A stretch of 64,000 bases of DNA from Flavobacteriales bacterium (GCA_026993355.1 JALWTX010000012.1:124001-188000); one strand, 5' to 3'. Numbered from the stretch's first letter, positions 9,246 to 18,443 are shown. Made by a program: numbers and translations. The notes: generated from the letters alone by a model not told the origin.

Positions 9246-9282
9246 TATGGACCGTTTATAAAATTATAAAATGACAAAAAAA

Positions 9283-9312
9283 CGGTAAGTATAAAAGCTT
9301 ACCGATTTTTTT
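9283..9312 (+). terminator. Intrinsic terminator after secA
   Basis: Stem CGGTAAG (9283-9289) / CTTACCG (9298-9304), 8-base loop, then ATTTTTTT. A-rich sequence precedes it, so it could also act on the opposite strand. Confidence 0.8.
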
Positions 9313-9317
9313 ATACG

Positions 9318-9350
9318 AAAAGAGGCTGCCTTTTTGGGGCAGCCTCTTAA
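9318..9350 (-). terminator. Intrinsic terminator for the minus-strand 631-residue protein gene
   Basis: A 10-bp perfect GC-rich stem AGAGGCTGCC (9321-9330) / GGCAGCCTCT (9338-9347). Read on the minus strand it is followed by TTTT. It stands back to back with the secA terminator between two convergent genes. Confidence 0.75.
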
Positions 9351-9370
9351 AAGTATAGACAATATAATAA

Positions 9371-11266
9371 TTATATTTCGACTTCAGTCCATTCGTAGTC
9401 GATGTTTTCAAGCATTTCGGCTGCTTCAATTAATAACATACCATTTTCATTTATCGAATCCTTGCCAATATATCCGGCACGGCGTAATAATGTTAAGGTA
9501 TCTTCAAAAGTTTCCATATCCATTTTTAACAATTTCAAGGCTTTTTTCCAATTATCAGGCAATATTCTCACCTTGCGTTCTTTAACATATAAACTGCCGA
9601 CTTCTTTCAAAGCGCGTAAAACATCAATTACATGCGGCGTAACAGGATATTTTATATCACCTGAAATACCGGTTGTGGCATGTTTTACTTTTTTTCCGGG
9701 TTCGGTAAGCATAACCATATCATTAGGGAAAAAGTTAACCATACCACGTGCGTCTAATTTTTCTAATAGTTGGATAACTTCGTCTTGAGTATAATTTTTA
9801 AGGTACGTTATTAAGTCTTGCAAATAAATACCTGTGGTATAAGGAATTTGTTTCATGACTTCCCATCCGTAGCGGGTTAAGTTAGGGGTTTTGTTATTGT
9901 ACGCCAAACGGGCAAAAAACCGTCCTGTAGGGGTAGGTGCCGTTTCAATGGTACCGGCTTTTTTGGCTTTCTCTACCCATCGGCCATCAGGGGCTAAAAA
10001 TAAATGACGTCCAATGGTGATGGCTTTAACAGACTCTGCCGGAATTTCTCTAGGTTTGTCTTTTAAAGTATCATAAACGGCTTGTCCGTCTTCAGTCAGT
10101 ACATAGTACATTTTGTCTTCTTTGACTTCAGGCGCAATTAACTGAAAACCGTGTAAGCCAAATAAGGCTGCGTCAAAATCGTAGACTTTATTGAACCATT
10201 CCTCAGCTGTTTTGGCATTTTCTAATTCTTCAACATATTTTTGTTTAACTTTGGGTAATTCTTTTAAACGGCGACCCCATTCGCCTTTTAAAGCTTGGGC
10301 TTCTTTAAATTTTTTGTCAATAAATCTTGCTTTTATATTGTCTTTGGTAGCGATAAATTCGGGGTTTTTAACCGTTTCATCATTAATTTCTTTAATGGTT
10401 GATAATACCCCGAATTCTACTTCATCGATGTCAATACTCATCGGATCATCGTAAAAACCGTGGAAGTATAAATCACCTGCTCTTAATAAGTGTTCACCGG
10501 CTGGCAAAATGTTTCCGTCGGTATCAATAACTGCTTGCGCAATCAAAGCTTCTTTGAGTTCTTTGTCTTCAATTTCGTTGCCGGCAACTAATTGGAATAA
10601 GGCTTCAAAATACTCTTGTGTAATGGGTTTGAAGAATGCCCCTTTTAATAAGGCTGCTCTAATTTGTTGTCCTACACCACTGAGGTTGTAATATTGTCCC
10701 TCGGGTGCAGAGAATGATAATAAGCGTAAGGCTTCACTTTCCAGGATTTGAAATTTATCAGCGTCAAGTAATTCGCGCTTAGGCGCAGGACCAACCAAAG
10801 TTTTTTTCAAAAAGTCTTGTAAAGGTTTATTAACATAAAAATAAGGCTCTACTTCTTCATAAACTTCTAAAACTTTTTTCCCGAATTCGCTCAACATACC
10901 GTTAACGACCATGCCGCGTTTTTCAAGTTTAGGACGAATAATGTCATTTACTTTGTCTTTGGCCATTTCTGCCGTATAAAGCATATTGATAATACGACTG
11001 CCGACAAATTTGAAATCATCGTCATATTGGCTTAAATCTGGCATGGTACCATTTAATTTGGCCATTTTGAAACCTTCCATAAGCATCATTCCAGGATAAG
11101 TAAGGTGATAACGATCGTTATCTTCTCTTAATAAGCCCATTTGTTCTAATTGAACATAATATAAAAAATCTTTATCGTCTTCTAATATTTCAAGCGGATC
11201 GATTCCATTTGTTCTATCATCGAATATTTTTTCTAAAATGTTCAAATGTCTCTTTGTTAAAATCAT
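9371..11266 (-). CDS. Uncharacterised 631-residue protein, possibly DUF505 family
   Basis: I do not recognise this gene with certainty. The N-terminus (MILTKRHLNILEKIFDD) and several later segments (RYHLTYPGMMLMEGFK, YYVLTEDGQAVYD, MVMLTEPGKKVKH, INENGMLLIEAAE) look like successive winged-helix wings, so the protein may be a chain of winged-helix-like domains; this layout and the size suggest the uncharacterised DUF505 family described mainly from archaea and deep-branching bacteria. There is no signal peptide, membrane span or catalytic motif. It is a single-gene unit with its own terminator, divergent from the GH3 gene, with a palindromic site between them. A nucleic-acid or regulatory role is only a guess. 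Confidence 0.55.
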   Translation of the reverse strand: MILTKRHLNILEKIFDDRTNGIDPLEILEDDKDFLYYVQLEQMGLLREDNDRYHLTYPGMMLMEGFKMAKLNGTMPDLSQYDDDFKFVGSRIINMLYTAEMAKDKVNDIIRPKLEKRGMVVNGMLSEFGKKVLEVYEEVEPYFYVNKPLQDFLKKTLVGPAPKRELLDADKFQILESEALRLLSFSAPEGQYYNLSGVGQQIRAALLKGAFFKPITQEYFEALFQLVAGNEIEDKELKEALIAQAVIDTDGNILPAGEHLLRAGDLYFHGFYDDPMSIDIDEVEFGVLSTIKEINDETVKNPEFIATKDNIKARFIDKKFKEAQALKGEWGRRLKELPKVKQKYVEELENAKTAEEWFNKVYDFDAALFGLHGFQLIAPEVKEDKMYYVLTEDGQAVYDTLKDKPREIPAESVKAITIGRHLFLAPDGRWVEKAKKAGTIETAPTPTGRFFARLAYNNKTPNLTRYGWEVMKQIPYTTGIYLQDLITYLKNYTQDEVIQLLEKLDARGMVNFFPNDMVMLTEPGKKVKHATTGISGDIKYPVTPHVIDVLRALKEVGSLYVKERKVRILPDNWKKALKLLKMDMETFEDTLTLLRRAGYIGKDSINENGMLLIEAAEMLENIDYEWTEVEI

Positions 11267-11348
11267 AGTTTTATATTTTTAGTTTTTCATTTTATTTTCA
11301 GCAAATTTAGCACCATTAAAACGCTATTGACAAGATAACAAAAACAAG

Positions 11349-11361
11349 TGACAATTTGTCA
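11349..11361. promoter_or_regulatory. Palindromic site TGACAATTTGTCA in the divergent region
   Basis: A perfect 13-base palindrome (TGACAA-T-TTGTCA), with imperfect extension on both sides (ACAAG on the left, TTGT on the right). A further TGACAA half-site lies at 11328-11333, 21 bases upstream. It sits between the starts of two divergent genes and is a candidate operator; no regulator gene is adjacent. Confidence 0.35.
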
Positions 11362-11440
11362 TTGTCCGGATTTTTGTTTAAAAAAATTTTTGGTAAATTT
11401 ATTACAATTTTTCTATATATTTTATATTCTTTTTTATTTG

Positions 11441-11448
11441 TAAATTTG
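11441..11448 (+). promoter_or_regulatory. Candidate -7 box for the GH3 fusion gene
   Basis: TAAATTTG matches the Bacteroidota -7 consensus TAnnTTTG and lies 22 bases before the ATG at 11471. No convincing -33 element at the expected distance. Confidence 0.35.
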
Positions 11449-11470
11449 ATTTTGGTAAAATTTTAATTTC

Positions 11471-14449
11471 ATGAAAAAACTATTGTTCACCGGATATATT
11501 TTGTTAATCGCTTTTATGGGTTTTAGCCAGCAAATTCATCCGCTTTATAAAAATAAAGAACAAATAAAGTGGGTCGATTCTCTTTATCAATCCATGACCT
11601 TGGATGAAAAAATAGGACAACTTTTTATGCCTTATATTTCATCCGAAAATACACCTGAAAATAAAGCCCGGCTCAAATACTTACTTCAGAAGTTGCATGT
11701 AGGCAATTTCTTTTTTCTCAAAGGATACCCATCTGATGAACAAGCTTTGAATAATTTCATACAATTGCATGCTAAATATCCCGTTATGACTGCTATTGAT
11801 GCCGAATGGGGTTTGGCCATGCGTTTAGATTCGACGGCAAAATTTCCTTGGAATATGACACTCGGCGCCATTCAAAATGATAGTATTGTTTATAAAATAG
11901 GACGCCGTATCGGGCAGCATGTTGCCAATGTCGGGTATCAAATGAACTTTTCGCCGGTGGTTGATATAAATACCAATCCGGATAATCCTATTATAGGTAA
12001 CCGCTCATTTGGTGAAGACAAAGAAAATGTGGCACGAAAAGCTGCCATGATGATGCGCGGATTGCAAGATGAAGGTATTTTAACTACAGCCAAACATTTT
12101 CCGGGACATGGTGACACCAATCAGGACAGCCATAAAACTTTACCTTCAGTAAATTTTGATTATAAGCGGATTCAGCAAGTTGAGTTATATCCGTATAAAA
12201 AACTTATTCCCAAAGGCCTTACCGGTGTAATGGTAGCCCATTTAAAGATACCGGCCCTCGAGTTGATGGGATACCCCACCACTTTGTCTCCCCGTGTGGT
12301 TGATGGTCTGTTACGTCGGCAATTGGGCTTTCAAGGCTTAATTATTACCGATGCAATGAATATGAAAGGCGTGGCCGATTTTGTGCCTTCGGGCGAAGCT
12401 GACCTGCAAGCCTTTTTGGCCGGCAATGATATTTTGTTGGGTACGGTGGAATTAAAAAAAGCAATGGATATATTCAAAAAGGCTTATAAAAAAGGCTTGA
12501 TTTCAGACAAAAGATTAGCGCGTTCGGTAAAAAAAGTATTAATGGCCAAATATTGGGCTAATTTGCAGTATTGGCATCTGCATAGGCAAAAAAACTTTTA
12601 CCCCGGTTTGCAAGACTCTTTGTTAAATCAAGTTGCTTTCGAAAATGCTATTACGCTTATAAAAAATGAAAACAATTTGCTTCCGCTTAAAAATGTTGCT
12701 CAAAAAATAGCTTATGTACCTTTAGGGGATGATAAAGGCAATTATTTTTACCAATATTTGAATAAATATGCCGATGTTAAACAAGTCCAAATCAACCAAG
12801 TTGATGACGTCTCATCTAAACTAAAAAATTATGATTTAGTTATTGTCGGCTTTCATAAATCTTCTGCAACACCATGGAAATCGTATAAATTTACACCGCA
12901 AGAGAAGCAAATTTTGAATAAGATAGCGCAATATAAACCCACCATTTTAGATGTATTTACTTCGCCCTACAGTTTAATTGGTATGGTTGATCATATTCCG
13001 GTCAAAGCTATTGTGGTGTCTTATCAAAATGATTGGTACCCTCAGGTTTTAAGTCCACAAATGATATTTGGTGCTTTGGCTTTTAAAGGTAAATTGCCGG
13101 TTAGTATCAGTCAAAATTATCCGGTAAATACTGGAATTGTAACCAAAGTTTTAAAGCGTTTGTCCTATGGTTTTCCCGAAGAAGTTGGAATGGATAGCCG
13201 TAAATTAAAGCGTGTTGACTCACTTATGCAATTTATGTTAGATACCATGGCAGCTCCCGGAGCGGTTGTTTTAGCCGCAAGAAACGGGAAGGTTGTTTTT
13301 GAAAAGGCATACGGCTATCAAACATATGATAAAAAACGTCCGGTTAAAGTAAGTGATATTTATGATTTAGCCTCGGTGACAAAAGTCATGGCAGCGACTA
13401 CTTTAATGATGAAAGCTTATGACCAAGGTTATTTTAAGCTTGATGACCATTTGGGAGATTTAATGCCTATGCTGAAAGGGACCAATAAGGATACAATTAC
13501 CGTAAAGGAAGCTTTGTCGCATTATGCTAAAATAAAATCTTGGATTCCCTTTTATTTAGAAACCATTGATCCGAGAACAAAGCAACCAATGTCTAAATTT
13601 TACCGGCATAAACCCAATAATCAATTCAATATTGAAATCTGTCCCAATTTATATCTCAATAAAAATTATTTGACAAAAATTTGGGATACCATTTGTAAAG
13701 TCCCGCAATATAAAGAACGAAAATATGTTTATAGTGGTTTACCCTTTTATTTATTTAAAAAATACATAGAAGATAAAACCGGCATTGGGATGGATAAATT
13801 GGTCGATTCATTATTTTACAAACCCATAGGTGCCACAACAGTTACTTATAATCCACTTAAAAAATTTCCGGCACAACGCATAGCACCGGCCGAGAATGAT
13901 ACATATTGGCGTCATCAAATATTGCGCGGCTATGTGCATGATATGGGGGCTGCCATGCTCAATGGTGTTTCCGGTAATGCCGGTTTGTTTGGTAATGCCA
14001 ACGATTTGGCCAAATTGATGCAAATGCACTTAAACAAAGGCTTTTACGGCGGCAAACGCTATATTTCCGATACAACCGAAACAGCCTTTAACAAACGGTA
14101 TTTTGCCAAAGATAGCGTCCGGCGTGGATTGGGTTGGGATAAACCGCAATTTAAAGGACATCCGGGACCAACTTTTGAAGAAATATCACCAAAAAGTTTT
14201 GGTCATCAAGGATTTACAGGAACGATGGTTTGGGCAGATCCTGAAGAAAAAATAGTCTATATTTTCCTGTCCAATAGAACATTTCCGACCATGACAAACC
14301 GCCTGTTGTATAAATTAAACATTAGAAGCGAAGTGCAACGCCGTATTTATGAAGCAATTAAAAATCCAAAGTATGATTATCATTACCATAAAGGCAAAGT
14401 CAACCCTTATAAATATTGGCATGCCGCTTCAAAAGATAGCTTAAAATGA
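11471..14449 (+). CDS. Exported fusion of GH3 beta-N-acetylglucosaminidase and serine beta-lactamase-type hydrolase
   Basis: 992 residues with a signal peptide (to about residue 20, FMGFSQQ). Residues 40-360 are a glycoside hydrolase family 3 domain of NagZ type: the KHFPGHGDTNQDSHKTLP loop supplies the Asp-His dyad and LIITDAMNM the nucleophile Asp. A C-terminal GH3-like alpha/beta domain spans about 390-570. From about 580 to 960 comes a penicillin-binding/beta-lactamase-fold serine hydrolase with SVTK as SxxK and HQGFTG as the third motif; the second motif reads YSG where YSD or YxN is usual. The pair fits peptidoglycan turnover in the periplasm: sugar cleavage plus an amidase- or esterase-like activity. 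Such fusions recur in Bacteroidota. Its stop overlaps the start of the GH26-like gene. Confidence 0.9.
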   Translation: MKKLLFTGYILLIAFMGFSQQIHPLYKNKEQIKWVDSLYQSMTLDEKIGQLFMPYISSENTPENKARLKYLLQKLHVGNFFFLKGYPSDEQALNNFIQLHAKYPVMTAIDAEWGLAMRLDSTAKFPWNMTLGAIQNDSIVYKIGRRIGQHVANVGYQMNFSPVVDINTNPDNPIIGNRSFGEDKENVARKAAMMMRGLQDEGILTTAKHFPGHGDTNQDSHKTLPSVNFDYKRIQQVELYPYKKLIPKGLTGVMVAHLKIPALELMGYPTTLSPRVVDGLLRRQLGFQGLIITDAMNMKGVADFVPSGEADLQAFLAGNDILLGTVELKKAMDIFKKAYKKGLISDKRLARSVKKVLMAKYWANLQYWHLHRQKNFYPGLQDSLLNQVAFENAITLIKNENNLLPLKNVAQKIAYVPLGDDKGNYFYQYLNKYADVKQVQINQVDDVSSKLKNYDLVIVGFHKSSATPWKSYKFTPQEKQILNKIAQYKPTILDVFTSPYSLIGMVDHIPVKAIVVSYQNDWYPQVLSPQMIFGALAFKGKLPVSISQNYPVNTGIVTKVLKRLSYGFPEEVGMDSRKLKRVDSLMQFMLDTMAAPGAVVLAARNGKVVFEKAYGYQTYDKKRPVKVSDIYDLASVTKVMAATTLMMKAYDQGYFKLDDHLGDLMPMLKGTNKDTITVKEALSHYAKIKSWIPFYLETIDPRTKQPMSKFYRHKPNNQFNIEICPNLYLNKNYLTKIWDTICKVPQYKERKYVYSGLPFYLFKKYIEDKTGIGMDKLVDSLFYKPIGATTVTYNPLKKFPAQRIAPAENDTYWRHQILRGYVHDMGAAMLNGVSGNAGLFGNANDLAKLMQMHLNKGFYGGKRYISDTTETAFNKRYFAKDSVRRGLGWDKPQFKGHPGPTFEEISPKSFGHQGFTGTMVWADPEEKIVYIFLSNRTFPTMTNRLLYKLNIRSEVQRRIYEAIKNPKYDYHYHKGKVNPYKYWHAASKDSLK

Positions 14450-15510
14450 CAAAATATTTAATTAGCCTATTATTACTGATTTTTTCTTCGTGCACAATAT
14501 GTATGCCGGATCCTGAACCGGAAAATCCGGTTAAAGCCGCTTGGATTTATGAAACTTTTCAAACGTTTAAAAACCAAGACTTTCCTCGAATAAAAGCGGT
14601 GTCGTGGTGGCAAGAAAAATGGGAAAACGAAGATGGCAGCATTAGCGATTTGCGCATTAATTCATCACCGGAAAGTTTAGAAGCTTTCCGGGCAGGCATC
14701 GATGATGCTTTGTTTCAAACAACAGCGCAGTTTGACAATACTAAATTACAACCGCCGGCACAAGGCATTTATTTTGCCGCTTTCCCCGATTTTGGCGGAC
14801 CGGAAGATCAAGTTACGGCACAACGTATCAGCGATTTTGAAACTTTGGCACAAAAACCCATTACTTGGGCATATTTTTCTGATAATTGGTATAATGACAT
14901 ACATTTTCCAACGGCTGCCGTGCAGACAATTCATCAAGCCGGCAGGGTGCCGTTTATTAGGATGATGGCGCGCACCACTTTGGATGAAGGCGTTGCCGAC
15001 CCTAATTATAGTATGCAAAATATCATCGATGGTAATTTTGACACAGATTTGTTGCAATGGTTTCAAGATGCGGCAAATACCGGTTATCCTTTATTGGTGG
15101 AATTCGGCACCGAAGTGAATGGCGAATGGTTTCCTTGGAATGGTGTACACAACGGTGGCGCTACGACTACCAATTACGGTGACCCCAATCTGCCCGATGG
15201 TCCCGAGCGGTTTAGAGATGCTTACCGGCATATCATTGACTTGTCAAGACAAGCAGGTGCTAACAATATCACTTGGTTTTTTCATATCGATGCGGCGGGA
15301 CAACCCGAAGAAGCTTGGAACGATTTTGAAAATTATTATCCCGGCGATAACTATATAGATTGGGTAGGCGTCAGTGTTTACGGCGCTGTTACCCCCGATG
15401 AAAATCCTATGTCTTTTGCCGACAAACTCAATTTGGTATATGATCGCATTACGACGACGACTAATAAACCTTTGGCTATCTTAGAAACGGGTATTGTTGA
15501 ATATTATTAA
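14446..15510 (+). CDS. GH26-like glycoside hydrolase lipoprotein, C-terminally truncated
   Basis: 354 residues. A lipoprotein signal (LLLLIFSSC, Cys16) is followed by a TIM-barrel sequence with the family 26 hallmarks: the acid/base Glu in TEVNGEWFPW and the nucleophile Glu in LAILETG. The family normally continues some 50-80 residues past the ETG motif to finish strand 8 and the last helix; here a stop follows five residues later (ETGIVEYY), so the barrel is incomplete. The stop lies in a TTAA shared with the convergent oxidoreductase gene. Start is translationally coupled to the GH3 gene (ATGA, 14446-14449). GC content is visibly higher than in the GH3 gene. Substrate unknown; mannan or mixed-linkage glucan are usual for the family. 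Confidence 0.7.
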   Translation: MTKYLISLLLLIFSSCTICMPDPEPENPVKAAWIYETFQTFKNQDFPRIKAVSWWQEKWENEDGSISDLRINSSPESLEAFRAGIDDALFQTTAQFDNTKLQPPAQGIYFAAFPDFGGPEDQVTAQRISDFETLAQKPITWAYFSDNWYNDIHFPTAAVQTIHQAGRVPFIRMMARTTLDEGVADPNYSMQNIIDGNFDTDLLQWFQDAANTGYPLLVEFGTEVNGEWFPWNGVHNGGATTTNYGDPNLPDGPERFRDAYRHIIDLSRQAGANNITWFFHIDAAGQPEEAWNDFENYYPGDNYIDWVGVSVYGAVTPDENPMSFADKLNLVYDRITTTTNKPLAILETGIVEYY

Positions 15511-18443
15511 TTTTTCAACGCCCCTGCCAAAATACTCGCCGGATGTTCGCTGTCTCTATCAACACCATCGTGGATTTGATGGCGGCAACTGGTGCCACAG
15601 GCGGCGATGCTTTCGCCGGCTTGGGTTTTTCTTAGTTCGGGAAACAGTTTGAGTTCGCCGACTTTCATGCTCAATTCGTAATGTTCTTTTTCGTAGCCGA
15701 AACTTCCTGCCATACCACAACAGCCCGAGTCGAGTAAACGGACTTGATAATTTTTGGGAATGGACAATGCAAAAGCACTGATTTGCGGATCACTCAAAGC
15801 TTTTTGCTGACAATGAACATGTAAAGTGATTTTTTGTTCCGTTTCCGTAAAATCATTAGTGCTTATATTGCCGGCTTCAAATTCATGCTTGATAAACTCC
15901 TCAAATAAATAGGTATTATCGGAAATTTTTTGGGCATCTTTTTGCAAGTTTTCGTCTTTAACCAAACGCAAATATTCGTCTCTAAACATCAAAATGGCGG
16001 ACGGCTCTATCCCGATTAAAGGGGTTTGTTCATTAATCAAACCGGCATAAAGTCTGACATTTTTTATAGCCAAATCACGGGCTTGTTCTAAAAAACCTTT
16101 GGAAATATAAGCCCGTCCGCTTTCGGCACTTTGAATGGTTTTTACTTCGTAACCCAAGCTTGTCAATACTTTGATAACATCCTTTCCGGGTTGGCTGTCC
16201 ATATAATCGCTAAATTCGTCAATAAATACATAAACCGATTGTTTCTTTTCTGTTTTAGGCTTGAGTGCTTCCGGATGTTTATTGAGCCAAGCGGTTAAGC
16301 TTTGTTTTTCAAGCGGTGGTAAAGTCCGTTGCGAAGCAATACCGGTTATTTTTTTAAACAAACCGGCAAACCAATTTTGACGGATAAAAAAGTTGTAAAC
16401 ACCTGAAAGCCGACTGAAAAATTTGTTGATTTTACCACTGTACGCAAAAAGTTTGTTACGCAGTGTAAATCCGTTGGCTTTTTGATACCAATACAGAAAT
16501 TCACTTTTGAGCATTGCCATATCTACGGTGGACGGACATTCGTTTTTACACGCTTTACACGATAAGCACAAACTCAAAGTTTCATATAATTCTTCGTAAT
16601 CAAATTTGTTGATTTTATCGGAATTGGTTAAAAATTCACGTAGGGCATTGGCGCGGGCGCGGGTCGTATTTTTTTCATCTTTGGTAGCTTGGTAGCTGGG
16701 GCACATCACGCCATCGGCTTCGGGCGGCTTGCGACAATCACCGGAACCGTTACATTTTTCAGCCGCACGCAAAATACCGCCTTCTACCGTAAAATCAAAT
16801 AAAGTCGGGATTTCGGGTTCTTTGCGGTCGGGTTCATAACGTAGATTTTTATCCATTGGATATGGGTCAACGACTTTATGCGGATTAAAGATATTTTGCG
16901 GGTCAAAAATGCTTTTGAGTTCTTGCATCAACGCATAGTTTTTTTCGCCGACAATCACGGGGATAAATTCCGCCCGCACAATGCCGCTGCCGTGTTCGCC
17001 ACTCAACGAACCCTTGTATTGATGTACCAAATCGGCAACTTCAGATACCAATTCCCGATAAATCCGTACATCTACCGATTTTTTCAGGTTGAGAATCGGA
17101 CGCAAATGAATTTCGCCGGCACCGGCGTGGGCAAAATAGACCGGTGTTTTCCCTTTTTGCTTCATAATTTCGGTAAAATCGGCGATATAAGGCGGTAAGT
17201 CGGTGATACGGACTGCTGTATCTTCTATGCCGGCTACGGCTTTGTTATCTCCGGGCAGATTACCCAATAAGCCCAAACCGGCTTTACGCAATTCTTCGGC
17301 TTTGGCGGCTTCATCGTTGCGTAGGATAGGGAAGGCGTAGCCCAAATTTTTCTCTTTCAAATGAGCAATCAATTTTTGCGCTTGTTGTTCCAATTCGCCC
17401 ATTTGGTTGCCACGTAGTTCGAGCATTAAAATGGCTTTGGGATTACCTTGGATAAAATCGCGGTAATGTTTGTATTTGGGGCTTTTCTTGGTTTGGTCAA
17501 GAATGATATCATCCATCAATTCACATTGATACAAATTATGTTGCATCGCAGGCGCCACAGCGCGCATGCTTTCGTCTATGCTGTCAAAGTGTGCCGTAAC
17601 CATTAAGCGTTTCGGTGGTTGAACTTTGTCCAATTTGACTTTGATAGCGGTCATAAAAACCAAAGTGCCTTCGGAACCGGCGATGATTTTGCCGAGATTG
17701 AATTTTTTATTCGATTTCCCGAAAATTTCGTTGTCAATCAAGCTGTTTAAATCGTAGCCGTTGTTGCGCCGGTGAATTTCGGGATACGGCATATTTTCCA
17801 ATATTTCCTTTTGTACTGCGGGTTGGCTGTATGTATCGCGAATATGGCGGTAAATCTGTCCTTCCAAATTGTTTTGCAGTAGTTTTTGATTGAAAGCATC
17901 TTTGTCCAGCTCCGTGATGTGAATGGGGTCGCCATTGCTTAAAAAACCTTCCACTTCCAATATTTTATCACGGGTAACGCCATATTTTATCGAAGTAGAA
18001 CCACTGGAATTGTTGCCGGTCATCCCGCCAATCATACAACGACTCGATGTAGAAGTATTGGGGGCAAACCATAAACCATAAGGCTCTAAAAACCGGTTGA
18101 GTTCATCACGAATAATGCCGGGTTGCACTTTGACCCAAGCTTTGTCGGGATTAAAGTCCAATATTTTTGTCATGTATTTGGAAACATCTACGATGATGCC
18201 TTTTCCTACAACTTGCCCTGCCAAAGAAGTGCCGGCGGTTCGCGGAATTAAATGGGTGTTGTTGTCAGCAGCATATTGAATCAGTAATTTGATGTCTGCT
18301 TCCGTTTTCGGGTAAGCAACCGCTTCGGGCAACATACGATAGACAGAGGCGTCGGTAGCATAAATGTGCCGGTGTAAATCGTCGTAATAGAGTTCGCCTT
18401 CCAGTTGAGATTTTAAATTATTGAGTTTATGATTGATTTTCAT
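15507..18443 (-). CDS. FAD-linked oxidase / Fe-S fusion (D-lactate dehydrogenase or glycolate-oxidase-like)
   Basis: 978 residues. N-terminal PCMH-type FAD-binding domain (about 30-270; IPRTAGTSLAGQVVG and GGMTGNNSSGSTSIKYG), FAD-oxidase C-terminal domain to about 535, then a ferredoxin-type region with CNGSGDCRKPP...CPSY and CLSCKACKNECPSTVDMA holding Cys ligands for two clusters, and a CCG domain near the end (HCQQKAL and DSGCCGMAGSFGYEKEH). This is the GlcD-GlpC-type fusion that oxidises a 2-hydroxyacid such as D-lactate and passes electrons to the quinone pool, probably at the inner face of the membrane. GC content is above that of flanking genes (31-32 G or C of 60 in 16981-17040 and 17101-17160). 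It converges on the GH26-like gene with a 4-base overlap. Confidence 0.88.
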   Translation of the reverse strand: MKINHKLNNLKSQLEGELYYDDLHRHIYATDASVYRMLPEAVAYPKTEADIKLLIQYAADNNTHLIPRTAGTSLAGQVVGKGIIVDVSKYMTKILDFNPDKAWVKVQPGIIRDELNRFLEPYGLWFAPNTSTSSRCMIGGMTGNNSSGSTSIKYGVTRDKILEVEGFLSNGDPIHITELDKDAFNQKLLQNNLEGQIYRHIRDTYSQPAVQKEILENMPYPEIHRRNNGYDLNSLIDNEIFGKSNKKFNLGKIIAGSEGTLVFMTAIKVKLDKVQPPKRLMVTAHFDSIDESMRAVAPAMQHNLYQCELMDDIILDQTKKSPKYKHYRDFIQGNPKAILMLELRGNQMGELEQQAQKLIAHLKEKNLGYAFPILRNDEAAKAEELRKAGLGLLGNLPGDNKAVAGIEDTAVRITDLPPYIADFTEIMKQKGKTPVYFAHAGAGEIHLRPILNLKKSVDVRIYRELVSEVADLVHQYKGSLSGEHGSGIVRAEFIPVIVGEKNYALMQELKSIFDPQNIFNPHKVVDPYPMDKNLRYEPDRKEPEIPTLFDFTVEGGILRAAEKCNGSGDCRKPPEADGVMCPSYQATKDEKNTTRARANALREFLTNSDKINKFDYEELYETLSLCLSCKACKNECPSTVDMAMLKSEFLYWYQKANGFTLRNKLFAYSGKINKFFSRLSGVYNFFIRQNWFAGLFKKITGIASQRTLPPLEKQSLTAWLNKHPEALKPKTEKKQSVYVFIDEFSDYMDSQPGKDVIKVLTSLGYEVKTIQSAESGRAYISKGFLEQARDLAIKNVRLYAGLINEQTPLIGIEPSAILMFRDEYLRLVKDENLQKDAQKISDNTYLFEEFIKHEFEAGNISTNDFTETEQKITLHVHCQQKALSDPQISAFALSIPKNYQVRLLDSGCCGMAGSFGYEKEHYELSMKVGELKLFPELRKTQAGESIAACGTSCRHQIHDGVDRDSEHPASILAGALKN

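Noticed and set aside
9402-9788. A 128-codon plus-strand frame opposite the 631-residue protein gene
   Set aside because: Antisense shadow of the minus-strand gene with Ser/Phe/Lys-biased sequence and no promoter or homology.
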